64,000 bases of DNA from assembly GCA_015680905.1 (NCBI GenBank), contig CM027380.1:34340001-34404000 (forward strand). The letters are read 5' to 3'. Within the stretch, counting starts at the first letter, position 1; the number at the start of each line of letters is the position of its first letter. Below the pieces are notes generated by a model that made no database searches, was not told the DNA's origin, and saw nothing but the letters and a program-made list of their open reading frames with translations. This document shows positions 11,035 to 21,179 of the stretch, one piece after another. Position numbers and translations under genes: made by a program. This DNA is from Coptis chinensis (taxonomy: Eukaryota; Streptophyta; Magnoliopsida; Ranunculales; Ranunculaceae).

Positions 11035-11902
11035 ATGATAAGAGCCCAAAACTGCAATTTTAACCCCTTAACAATAATACTTTTAGCCCAATTATGCGAG
11101 TAATAAATAAGAGTTAATGCTAATTACGTGCTTTTATGTATTTAAGGCATTAAAGTCAATTATGTGCAGAAATGTGCCACTTTGGCGAGATAAAGGAGCA
11201 AGGGTTGGTTGCTAAGAAGTTCTGTGATTAAAGGCCAAGATTCAAGGAGAAAAAGCCTTTGTAAAGCCCGGTCAAAAGCTGAAAAGTCAAAGTCAACGGG
11301 GACAGAAACAGCACACAAAAGTCAGCATAACTTTCGAAGGCCGTATCTTTGGACTCATGCCTCTGAATTGGGCGTACCTTATGTCAAAACGACCGGCTCG
11401 GAAATAGATTTCCAATGGTCCAAACTTTGACCCAACAAGAGGAGAAGAAGTGGACAAAAAGGCTGTTGAAGTTGAAGCCAGCTGAAAAAGGCCCTGTGGA
11501 CTGAAGAAATTGGGCTTTGGGCTCGATTTTTCGGCCTAAAACATGGCTCCTTAGCCCATGCACGAAAATGTGGATCTGGTAGCTCTTAAGTATCAATTAG
11601 CTTAGGATAGAAAGTAGCCATTAAAGAATAATCTGGATCTAGTTTTGAGTTTTTGAATTAGTTAATTAATTAGTTTTCATTCCATTAATTAGTTTCATTC
11701 CTTGCTTTAGATTAGTTATTGGAATCATTGTTATTCATTCATTAGATAAATAAAATAGTTAGTTCTTGATAATTTCGATTTTGTTATTTAAAATTGCTTA
11801 GATCTAATTTCAATTCTAGCTATTTAATGATTTCTTAGTTGTTAATTTAGATTTCAATTATTGTTTAGTTGAATTTAATAAATTTAGAATCTTTATATTA
11901 TG
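11035..11902 (+). repeat. E3 LTR, left part (split by element F)
   Basis: It starts TGATAAGAGCCCAAAACT and runs like the E1 LTR to 'TTATATTATG', where element F begins. The LTR resumes at 29832. It contains the E-family interior with 'GGCTTTGGGCTCGATTTTTC' and 'TAGCCCATGCACGAAAATGT'. No internal domain with a primer site follows the resumed part, so this is a solo LTR or a truncated element. Confidence 0.85.
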
Positions 11903-13349
11903 TGATATATGCTCTTTACTACTACTTAGAGTTTTGATCTCTAAGAATTGATGCAAAAGCACTCAAGGTTCCTTACTCACGATCTTTGTTTCGTAGAGTT
12001 GGAATAAAGATTCGAACTAAACTAAAGCTTAGAACAACTACAAATTGGAATTTACAATTAAGGGAAACTAAGGAGTAAGGTCATAATATAAATGCTAGAT
12101 TTTTCCTTCCTACATAAACATTAAGAAAACATTAACGTTGAAAACATTCACTTAATACCGAAATAGATATTTGAAAGAGAAGGTGGAGAGTTAATCCTCC
12201 TCATGTGAAACTATCATTAGTGTTGATTTGAAAAAGGTTTTGATTCTTCCTAGACTCATAGACAAGTCCCTAACGGAAAAATAGATTTGATCCCTAGCAT
12301 GCATGGCTCACTAAAAAGCTCATACATGCTAGCAAGTGAAACCAAACAATGACTTATCTCTAAGCTCATTGCTTGATTCCTAACTAAACTCTACACCAAC
12401 TACCATTTTGGGATAGGATGTAGAGTTAGTTGTTCTTCCTAAACCTACCAAACCAACAACAATTGGTTTACCCTCACATGAGTTGGATTAACTCCCCAAA
12501 AGGGAAGTTAGCTCATGATCTTTGGGACAAGGATTTATAAACTAAGAAAAATACAAAAGAGAGAGAGAGAGAGAGAGAGAGGAGAAAGATGAACAATCAA
12601 ACTCACTTCTATTTATTTTCTAGAAGAAACAAGTGTTCCTCCATTAAAACTATTACAAGCTTTTTAATAAAAACTAAAACTAACTTTACATTTCTTTCAC
12701 TAAGGAACTAAAACAATGCCATGTGAGGAAAATAAGTCAAGGGAGTAAATGGAGTGTCCCCCACCCTTGTCTAATTTCTTCTCCATTTGAGAGAAATCTC
12801 ATTTCCTCCCACGTGAATTATCAAACCACATTAATGAATTTTTATCCACCACATTAAAACAAAGTGACACCTTGCCTTTTTTTTCATTATTAACACCTAA
12901 TCTAATTTATTACATGCAAGGTGTCAACTTTGCACCAATAATTTGTTATCTTTGTCTTGACATGCTCCATGATTGATGACTCATCAATCTTGTGGCCCCA
13001 CATAGTGGGTCCATAATGCGATCGATGGCGGTCCGGTATTTTGGGTAGTGTTACAATTTCCGCCTATCGTAGAGTTCATCATACGATTATCGAGCATCTC
13101 TCGTGTCGCATTCGAGTCTGGTTTAGAGAGGTAGGAGCTTTGGAAGTTTGATGCTTACGTGTGGATTTGGGAGAATTAGGTATATCGCCGTTCCTCGTGC
13201 TTTATTTCAGGTTTAACCAATATTTTCATGTTTCTTGCAAATGCACGCAAAAATATGAAAACATATTTATTTCATGATTATTAAACACATAATTAACCAA
13301 ATTTATATGTCTCAATGGGGTTTCATAATACACTTTTGGGTGCTTATCA
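11903..13349 (-). repeat. F 3' LTR
   Basis: It is 1447 bases and almost identical to 28380-29831. In sense it starts TGATAAGCACCCAAAAGTG. It contains a (GA)n tract at 12559-12580, longer than the copy in the right LTR near 29033-29047. The difference is typical of slippage after insertion. Confidence 0.93.
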
Positions 13350-13366
13350 CATTACCCCAAAGCGAC
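13350..13366 (-). other. F polypurine tract
   Basis: Directly inside the 3' LTR the sense strand reads ...CGCTTTGGGGTAATG followed by TGATAAG. It is the expected position for the plus-strand primer, although the purine run is short and interrupted. Confidence 0.55.
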
Positions 13367-15127
13367 ACTTTGCTTGTCCTCAAGCAAAGAAGAGACACTA
13401 AAATAGATAAGTGGCCAAAAAATGTGTAGTCCTAAACTAATTCTCATTTTAGCGAGTGCGGTTGCATTGACCATATGCAACAAGGACTTAAACCACTAGG
13501 AATTCCCTAGTGGACGAGTTATAGCCTCGTGAGAGTTTTCGAGAAAAGATACTCACAAACTTCATTTATACTACAACTACTCGATGTGTAAACTCATTTC
13601 CTAAATTAATCTCGGATATCCATACATCTCCTTAGCGAGGAAGCGAGGATTGATTTCTTTGAAACTCAAGTTAATATGTATTCAATAATTAAAACATCTA
13701 CATATGATTATTCATGCAGTGAACTTTTCATTGAAATATACTAGCAGGGTTGTTTCTGGATCCCTTGGAGAGCGTACCTAAATGGGTTCTCACAGGTATG
13801 TGTCGAAACACAATTCCACTCAAAATTTTACCACTCGGGTTTTGTTAACTCCAGTTAATGCGGTGGGCACACGTTTCCTACATCTCAATGGCGGTCGGAG
13901 AAGCCGATGTCGATCAATCACGTCTACTACTTATTATCACACCACCCTACTACTAATTGAGCTAGAGGTCTTTATTAGGTATTGTGGGGCTTAGGTGATA
14001 GTGTACAAGAAAATGGAAATGGATAATCAAAATTTACGAGTATGAGAGAATAGGTTCTTCATATATTTACACTAGAGAAATCCTTGTTTCCTTTCCTTCT
14101 TCTAACTGAGTTTTTCCAACCTTGTTCTTAAGCCTCTGGATACTAAGGATATATATATATATATATGGCTTAAGAACATGATTCTATTTTCCTTTCCTGA
14201 AGCAATTAACTGACTTTTATTTGGGACAAGTCTTTCTCTTTATTCTTTCCACATTTCATCATATTTCTCATACTCATCAATTAGGTAGGTTCTTTTATTT
14301 GGTTTAATAAATGGGTAAGGAATTTTGGTGAAAGTGAAAGGTTTGATGAATGGTTCAGTGGAGTGACTAGCGGTAAAATTTGTAATAGGTAAGAATTTTT
14401 AGCTATGTCGATCCAAAGAAGGCCTAAATTCTCGCCTAGGGTTCGGGTGGTGATCAAGTAAGTAGATGCGTAATTTCCTCTAATCGGAAAAACTACTCCT
14501 CTGTGTCATCACACACAAATCACTCATATCAAGGCTTTTGGTTAGATTCTCACAGGATTTATAGTTTAAGTAACTAACCGTTGGTTCGAAACTTCTTGCT
14601 ATGTACAATCAATGATACTTTCGATTACATGAATATTCATGAAAAGATGTATAAACTATTGCATCATTATTATCTAAAGTTTCTTAAAACAAATCCTAAT
14701 TAGGATACTAATGTGAGATTTCTAGACAATTTTCATCATTGAAAAGGAAACAAGACTTTGTCACTAAGTACAATTATTAATATGAAAATAAAAACTATAT
14801 ATATAGGCTACAAGATGCCTAATTTTTTACTCTGGGTTTAAAGCACCCCCAAACGAATGATGCTTAGTCCTCGAAGGATCAATAATTAAAGAGAGAAAGT
14901 ACCTAAGAACCGTGAGCAAAATTAGGGCTAGATTGCTGGAACAGAGAGGTTGGAGATCATAATATATTATTCAGGAAAGAACAAGTAAATGTTCAATAGC
15001 ACACTAAACATAGCACCACGATACATACCACCACGAAATAATGAACCATAGCATCTGAAACATGAAAAACAATAGCACACCAAACGAAGGTTTAGCTAGA
15101 TATATGTACAATGGCAAACTCAAGTTT
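13367..15127 (-). other. F 3' UTR with structured block
   Basis: No gene is seen. The sense strand holds three successive hairpins at 13530-13462 (stems ACGAG/CTCGT, CCACTAGG/CCTAGTGG, TTGCAT/ATGCAA). They are shared with M (41000-40932) and E2 (63898-63966). A (TA) run lies near 14149-14165. A plus-strand open frame at 13782-13994 looks like chance. Confidence 0.6.
13462..13530 (-). ncRNA. Three-hairpin block, F copy
   Basis: Plus-strand coordinates of the stems are TTGCAT 13462-13467 with ATGCAA 13475-13480, CCACTAGG 13493-13500 with CCTAGTGG 13506-13513, and ACGAG 13514-13518 with CTCGT 13526-13530. It lies about 110 bases from the LTR. Near-identical to E2 although the LTRs of F and E2 differ. 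Confidence 0.55.
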
Positions 15128-16125
15128 ACCATCCAAAGGGCGTGAAGGTCGGCGTCCTCTTTAAGGAAATGCATTTCCTTAGCATCGCCAATAGATAATA
15201 TCCGCCAAATTTCTGCCCATTCTTTGTCTCGGATTCCCTCAAATTGGTCTTCATCTTTTCGTCCTTTGGGTAACATCGAACATGGCTCGGTATCGGCGGG
15301 GGGCTTCCATTAATGAAACCTCAATGGCGAATGATTACGTTTCTTTGGGCACATGGAATCTACCTTGACCCGATCATGAAAAGTGGCCGCAAACCGTGGG
15401 AAATGTGTCTTCATGATCCGCAAGCGGTGGTGGTAAAAGTATATACCGATCACGAAAAGTCGCGAGCTCGTTTCAGGTTTGGAGATACCACAACCTAAAA
15501 TGTTAAATAATGCATGACCCGAGCTAGTGCAATACAATACAAGCAAAAGCGACCTCATTGGCGGTAGAAAAATGCCAATCTCCCATAATGTTTAGGAGTA
15601 CAAATAACATTGCAGTCCCCATGTTCATTGTCATGCTTGCTAATGGAATGGTGATGTTGCGCCATGGCACATGGCCATCTCCTTCGTTTGATCTCAAGAC
15701 CATCACCATAAGAGTCGCTAAACGCTTGCCACTTTGAAAGGAGCGGTAAAATTATGATAAATGTCTTGCCAAGATGCGTGGGTTCGTGGTATGGAAGGTC
15801 CAAAGATAGGGCAAGTTGTTGTTTTAGAAAAGATATGAAGTGTGTCACCAACTTCGGATTGTGAACCCGTCTAAGTAGAAACCATGCGCATGGTTGAATC
15901 TTTGGTGTGTCATCCATATTAGCATAAAAGTATGCAGCCAAACTTCGGAGAATAAGTTTGGTCGGGTTGAAGAATTAGGGAAGACCACCCAATGTTTGTG
16001 ATGTAATCATGGAAGAGATGGCCATAGGCATTGGAATCCATCATAGACTGAAAGGATTGCTTTCGGGGAATGAGTTTGGGAGGTACCATGGATGATGAAG
16101 ATGCAATGTTTGATGAAGATGCCAT
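15128..16125 (-). pseudogene. F ORF3: env-position ORF, broken
   Basis: From the ATG at 16125 (MASSSNIASSSSM) the frame reads 'RKQSFQSMMDSNAYGHLFHD' and 'TYSPKF', matching E2 ORF3 'EQSFEHLLRSKAYGHWFA' and 'SYSPKLTEFFYNN'. After frameshifts, segments at 15941-15555 and 15276-15128 follow. The last ends 'EWAEIWRILSIGDAKEMHFLKE', which aligns with E2 'RQAWQIIMAWQDAKEPHLFEE'. The length of about 330 codons matches E2 ORF3. Function unknown; the pattern (Y-x-x-x-L-x-x-x-FY-x-N) suggests a relative of ORF2. Confidence 0.6.
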
Positions 16126-16367
16126 GGTGGATGAAGTAAAGAAATGGGTAATGATCTGAGTGCAAACTGGATGGAAAAATGAGTATGTAAGAAAATAGAC
16201 CCTCTTTAGCACATGTTAAAATTATATTAGTCACAATGGAAATGATGACAATCCTATTAAGCATTGCATACAAAGAAGACAAAAGATAAGACAAAATACA
16301 TAGTAAGACGAAAAAATGTAATAACATAGATGATTATATACTTATTGACTTAGTAATATCATGGATT

Positions 16368-17433
16368 CTAATATTGCTCTTGGAGATGCATATTTTGCAC
16401 CAAACTGTTTAGGTCTTCAATTTGTTGGCCGAGCTGCATTTGAATGTCCCCTTTGGTGAGAGAGAGTAGTTTGATTTTCAATTAGGAGGCGTGATTTTGC
16501 AAGAATTGAGAATGATTTTCCAAGATCTCCTCACATTTCAACATCATGCGTTGCTTGGCGATCTTGGAAATCTGAAGAGTTGTGATGATGATATTACGAC
16601 GGCGTGTAGTTCCCTCAAACCACGATGAAGAAGTTTAATGCCTTCCATGGGATTAATAATATTGACATGGCATTTTCATCAAATAAATGGTGAGAATTTG
16701 AGCTTGGGGTGTTACGCTCATCTATTAGAGTATCGGGGTCCAAAACCAAGCGGAGTAGTCTGTTTGAAGTACCTTTATATATGCTCTTTGAAGGGGTGTC
16801 TCGGAGAAATTATTGGATAACCCCAACGCGATCATCATAATCTGCGTAACCAAAGTGGGTAGAGCAGCGACCTTCTTGTTTTCTTGGTGATTACGTTCGG
16901 AGGTGTTGGATCGGACAAAAGTCATCTCTTTGAGTTTGCAAAATCCAAAGTAGGTGAAGTTGAGGCTTTGTGACTTCAGATTGGTGTGATGTACCTACCA
17001 CATTATGTCCCAACCCGATTGGAGCACAACACGTTGATTCTGTTTCAAGAAGCGTTGAAGAACCATGTGATGTGTATTTTCGGCGTCGCCATGAGATCGG
17101 TAGCTCATGATAAAGTTTTTTGCGGAATCAAATGATGACTCTTGAACAAAGGGACTCACTGGGTTTTATTGGGATTTGAAGTATGTAGGAGATCATTTCC
17201 TTATTCAATTCAATCGTTGTCCATAGGCATTGAAGTAGAATTTTCCATCTTCATATCCGCTAAATTGGTAGAACATCAAAACCAATTTCGGGAATAACTA
17301 GCTGCTGAATGATATAGAAGAGGCGTCCATCCATGACGTATGATTTGGTGTCAAAATAAGGAGAAAACCGGCCTTCTTTGAAAGTTTTTAGGTAGTCTTT
17401 TTCTCTGCCGTTATTTTTTCTTGGTTGAGCCAT
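16368..17433 (-). pseudogene. F ORF2b: second env-position ORF, broken
   Basis: The ATG at 17433 gives MAQPRKNNGREKDYLK, reminiscent of the ORF2 opening. 'GRFSPYFDTKSYVMDGRLFY' follows at the place where ORF2 has its 'F..F..DEMVRRDW' segment. The C-terminus (before TAG at 16370-16368) is a Gln/Leu-rich helix ('QLGQQIEDLNSLVQNMHLQE'), like the coiled-coil tail of ORF2. Several indels break the frame. At about 355 codons it has the size of E2 ORF2 (376). I infer a diverged duplicate. Confidence 0.5.
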
Positions 17434-17899
17434 TCTTGAGGGAAGGATAGTGAAAATTGTATGAATAAGAATGGCTAAAAAGAAGAGATTTATAGGCAAT
17501 CTATGAGGCTATACCACAATCACGGAGTCAAGTGTATTTAATGACCCATGTGATTATGAACAACATCATAGGGGATCCACAGTAAGTCTTTGTCATGTCA
17601 GATATCCAAATACAATTAATGAGATGGTTTAATGTTTAGAAAATACGGAGGAAAGTTTCACAGGGTAGTTAAACTTACACGTAATTTCAGAAATGATGAT
17701 CATAACTCAGTAATAGAATATGGATAGAATAATCGAGCTGCATGTGTGACAAGTGTTATGTGTACCTTGTAGCGTCTTGCGATTTTTCTCGAACACTATG
17801 TGTATCCATTAATTATTTTGGTGAGTTTTGGATGGCCTTTCTTTGTTATGGTTTGTTTTTATTTTATTTATTATTTATTATTATTTTTTTATTTTTTAT

Positions 17900-17903
<4 letters not shown>

Positions 17904-17946
<43 letters not shown>

Positions 17947-18085
17947 GAAAAGACAACTAATATACACAAATATTTAATACGGAACTTCTCCATTTAATAC
18001 GTAACCCGTACAAATGTGTGAGAATTATTTAACACACCATACTAATATACAAAATGAAAAAAAAAAAAAAAAAAAAAAAAAAAAA
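17904..18085. repeat. (TA)20 and A29 simple repeats
   Basis: A pure TA run spans 17904-17943 and a pure A run spans 18057-18085, in the gap between F ORF2a and ORF2b. The two flank about 115 bases of AT-rich DNA. Such runs are slippage-prone, and an insertion scar is possible, but no terminal repeats were found. Confidence 0.9.
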
Positions 18086-18098
18086 CGGTTACATAGAT

Positions 18099-18218
18099 CT
18101 AGATGTTACGGATCATGTTGTGCATAGTGACAAGAGAATAATGATAAACACTTGTTATCACAATTAATGTGATAGCCCATTCGCGTTGCTCCTTTTCCCA
18201 TCGCTCTATTTTATTCAT
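18099..18218 (-). CDS. 39-residue ORF behind a promoter-like region inside F
   Basis: ATG at 18218 (context AACATAATGAATAAA), 'MNKIERWEKEQREWAITLIV' and a TAG at 18101-18099. It is preceded in sense by a TATA box (TTATAAATAC, 18310-18301), a CT-rich 5' UTR of about 80 bases and a cluster of AACGG motifs (18373-18318). The peptide has a charged start and a hydrophobic centre. I do not recognise it; it may be the first exon of a captured gene or a chance frame. The TATA-to-ATG layout is what makes it worth listing. Confidence 0.35.
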   Translation of the reverse strand: MNKIERWEKEQREWAITLIVITSVYHYSLVTMHNMIRNI

Positions 18219-18300
18219 TATGTTCAAGAAATTGAAAATTTGTGAAGAAGAATGTGTGAAGAGTGAGAGAAGGGAATGAGTGAAAGTGGAAAGGAGAGTT

Positions 18301-18390
18301 GTATTTATAACTTGATTTCGACCGTTGGGCATCGACCGTTTGGATCGATCCGTTTGGGTTCGACCGTTGGGCTTTGAGAGTAGGCCCAAT
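18301..18390 (-). promoter_or_regulatory. TATA box with four MSA-like/MYB sites and a site II motif
   Basis: On the minus strand: TGGGCC (near 18388-18382), then four direct repeats of the form CCMAACGGnTCGA centred at 18367, 18353, 18338 and 18325, then TTATAAATAC. The core AACGG with flanking pyrimidines fits the plant M-phase-specific activator consensus YCYAACGGYYA in 10 of 11 positions for two copies. This is a pattern match; activity is inference. Confidence 0.4.
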
Positions 18391-18602
18391 GAATCAAGGA
18401 GCAAACTCATATTTTTGAAAGTACTATATTAGCATAACATAAATAATTTCTCATTCAAACCATGCGGAGATACAAAATTATGAGAAATCAACCGATATAT
18501 AATAATTTATCACTAAAAAATAAAAATGCAATGCATAAAGGGAAATAAATGACATAGTCATTTCTAAACCAAAGGAAATAAGCACTCTTGTGAATCCTCC
18601 GG

Positions 18603-19648
18603 GTTAGCGAGAAGATAAACCCGGGTTTCTCGTTTTGACCCACGGCGAACTTTTAGGTGGTGAGTGCGGAATGTGGCCTATAGATTGTAGCAACCGATCT
18701 TGAAATTCTTCTTGATTTGCCATCATCATTCTCTGGAATTGGCCTTGGCGATTTCTCATTTCTTCTTTGGAAGTCATTGCGGGAAGTAATCATCTCTTCT
18801 GGCGAAGAAACATCCTGCGCATACTAGAATTCATGTTCCTCAAGGCATCCATAGGAGTATTGATTCGGTAGCATGGTATCTTCATTAAAACGATCGGTGG
18901 TGAAGGAGGAGGAGGAGATGCGTTATCATTCTCAATGTCATCTCTAGCTCTTTGGGTCCCAATGGTCTAAAACACAAGTCTAAAAATTCCAAAATTCTCG
19001 AAAAGACCTTGTTTTCAATGAAAGGAGTAGCGATTTGGAACCCTAAGTTAAGCATAAGGTGAGTAACAAGTCTGACAAGAGGTGACTGACTCGTTTGGCG
19101 GTCGTAAGAATATATGCCCGGAAATGGACCATCTGAGAAAGTGTGCTTCCTCTCTCTGTAGGATCCATAGCAGGTGCAAGAAAGTCTTGTTCACGTCGGG
19201 CGTCTTTGAAGTTCAATGGACGTTATGCGCGACCATTGAGTGGCGGCTAATTGGTTACGTCGGCGAATCTTTGGTACACGATTCGAGCGGGTGTTGTACT
19301 CCCCTCGAGAAGCGTGTCAAACATCAAATCCACCGTGGTCGGATACTCGACAATAATAGGGTCGGGCTATCGAGTTAATGTCGGAATCTGCGCGGTATTC
19401 GAAATCAACTCCAGCGTGAGTTCACGTTCCAACCCATCCGCCGTAATCCAAAATTCGTCACCCCGGAAACCTCCATTGTTGTAAAATTTCAACACCAATT
19501 CTTCGGAATATTGAGCTGGAATTCGATGCAATAGATATTCCCACTCTCTACTAGCAATTTCCTCATCGAAAAATGGGTGAAACATCCCGGAATTGTAGAG
19601 ATTTGTGAAATTTCTCTCAACTGTGATTTCTCCTTCGTCTTTGCCATA
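18603..19648 (-). pseudogene. F ORF2a: first env-position ORF (PF20167-like), broken
   Basis: The ATG at 19648 (MAKTKEKSQL) starts the frame; after a shift the frame to 19367 reads 'FFDEEIASREWEYLLHRIP' and 'SEELVLKFYNNGGFRGDEFW'. These match E2 ORF2 'FYGDEMVRRDWSGLW' and 'HKDLVREFYRTRELDENRIF'. The C-terminus near 18780-18603 is a Met/Gln-rich helix ('MRNRQGQFQRMMMANQEEFQ') and ends at a TAA (18605-18603), comparable to the ORF2 coiled-coil tail. Intervening sequence carries frameshifts. Its first-after-pol position makes it the orthologue of E2 ORF2. Confidence 0.6.
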
Positions 19649-21179
19649 GCGTTGTAGATTAACTTTTGATGGTGCAAATAGCAAAGGAGGTGGGAGGTGG
19701 TTGGAGGAAGGGGTGGAGTTTGGTGGAGTTTGGCCAGCGTCTTGTGGTCGAATTCAGTGGTGGTAGGCGATGAGTGGATTAATGGGGGACCAAGATCCGA
19801 TTTTTGTGGAAGAAGAAATGAGGGGATGGGATGGCGTGGGTGCCCGTGGCGTGGGCTTTAATACCCGGTTTTTATTTTTGGGTCGGGTCAAAATTTTGGC
19901 CCAAGTACAAATGAATTTCAGAAATTCCCCTTATGTCCGAAATGTTCGAAATTTCAAGCGTGGAAATTTGATTCGTTTCAACTCAAATTGAGCGGATGAG
20001 ATATCAAAGCGATCGGCATTAAAAATGCCATCCACTAGAATATGAAAAAAATCACATTCAAACATTTTTTTTTTTTTTTAACAATCTTTGGTTTTATTTA
20101 TTTACACTTTTATATACAAATGTACAAATCGAGAAGAGCGTGTCAACAACACGGAAATCCAAATAAAACAACACATCATAACGGCTTAACTTTCGGGGCA
20201 ACTTTCATGTAAACTGGCGAACCCAATCCACCCGGTGTGGCTTATCCTTTATGTTTTGGGGCCTAGGGTTCGGGGCGGTACCATCCTTGACCAATGTGCA
20301 ATGGTCTAATAATAATATTACCCTTAGTACATATGGTATAGCCTCAAACCGCCCGAAAGCAGTCACATAGAAAACGATCGGGGTTGGCACGGTGGAATCC
20401 ATTGCCCCGTCTGAACTAGGAAATTCCGATGGTGCATATCCGCGACTCTCTTTGGGCACCATTCTGGGTGCTAAAAAAAGCAGTATATACATGTTGAGTC
20501 TTTTTCGTCCGGATCCTCAAGGCGAATGTGAGTCTTTTTAATGTCGGATCCTCAAGGCGAATGTGAGTCTTTTAACGTCGATCCTCAAATGTCGGATCCT
20601 CAAGGCGAATGTGAGTCTTTTAACGTCGGATCCTCAAGGCGATTCCCAACACTGTGGGAATAGCGGGGACGGCGGCGAAGTTTATCTGTTGAGCTGGTGT
20701 CGGACAATAATATACCTTATACCGGCTCATCTCGGATAGAAGATCAAGACACGGACGAAAGGAGTTTGGCGGTTCATACACCACCCCCCATCCTTTTTCG
20801 CTCGTGGCTTTTCGAGCAAAAGTACTACGACCATTACCAATTCGAGATGGGTGAGATTTGGACCAATGATGAGTTGGAGTTAGCGAGGAAGAGAATAGAA
20901 AAGGGAGGGAGAGAGAAGGAGTTGAAATTTTTGGTACCCATTGTTTTCACGGAGGCACGTTTGCTTTCGATTATCGGAAGACATTTATACTCGGTTCGAA
21001 ATAGAGTTTTGTGGACTAAGGTTCGGGCTTGCAACCACACACTCTAGGGATTTTTAGAAAAGAAAATAGAAGAGGGCCGGCTACCTTAATGGCATACTTT
21101 TCTGTTTAAATACATGGAAAAAAGTACACCGGCCGAATCTATTAGTGCGTGTAATTTGGATCATTTAGAAGAGTCTCTT
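19649..21179 (-). other. F post-pol segment
   Basis: It lies between integrase and ORF2a. It includes a T run (20065-20079), a tandem repeat (20495-20645), a minus frame at 20492-20205 (95 codons, no recognised motif) and a plus frame at 20697-21047 (116 codons, low-complexity, no family). The motif 'GAGTGTGTGGTTGCAAG' near 21045-21020 on the minus strand is the remnant of the conserved post-pol block of E0, E1 and E2. I call neither frame a gene. Confidence 0.5.
20495..20645. repeat. Tandem repeat, unit about 34 bp, four to five copies
   Basis: The unit is GAGTCTTTTAACGTCGGATC + CTCAAGGCGAATGT, with one truncated copy near 20578-20595. In the element's sense it reads GACTCACATTCGCCTTGAGG and then ATCCGACGTTAAAA. 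It is related to the single pairing motif GTCTTGGGAACCTGAC found after pol in E2 (58525-58545) and to a three-fold version in M (42695-42790). Confidence 0.85.

Noticed and set aside
17904-18085. (TA)n and A-run considered as the ends of a MITE or SINE
   Set aside because: No terminal inverted repeats or target duplication were seen around them, and no Pol III boxes; they are plain simple repeats.
20697-21047. Plus-strand 116-codon frame in F
   Set aside because: It runs opposite to all genes of F, overlaps a decayed conserved post-pol segment, and has no motif or homologue in the other copies.
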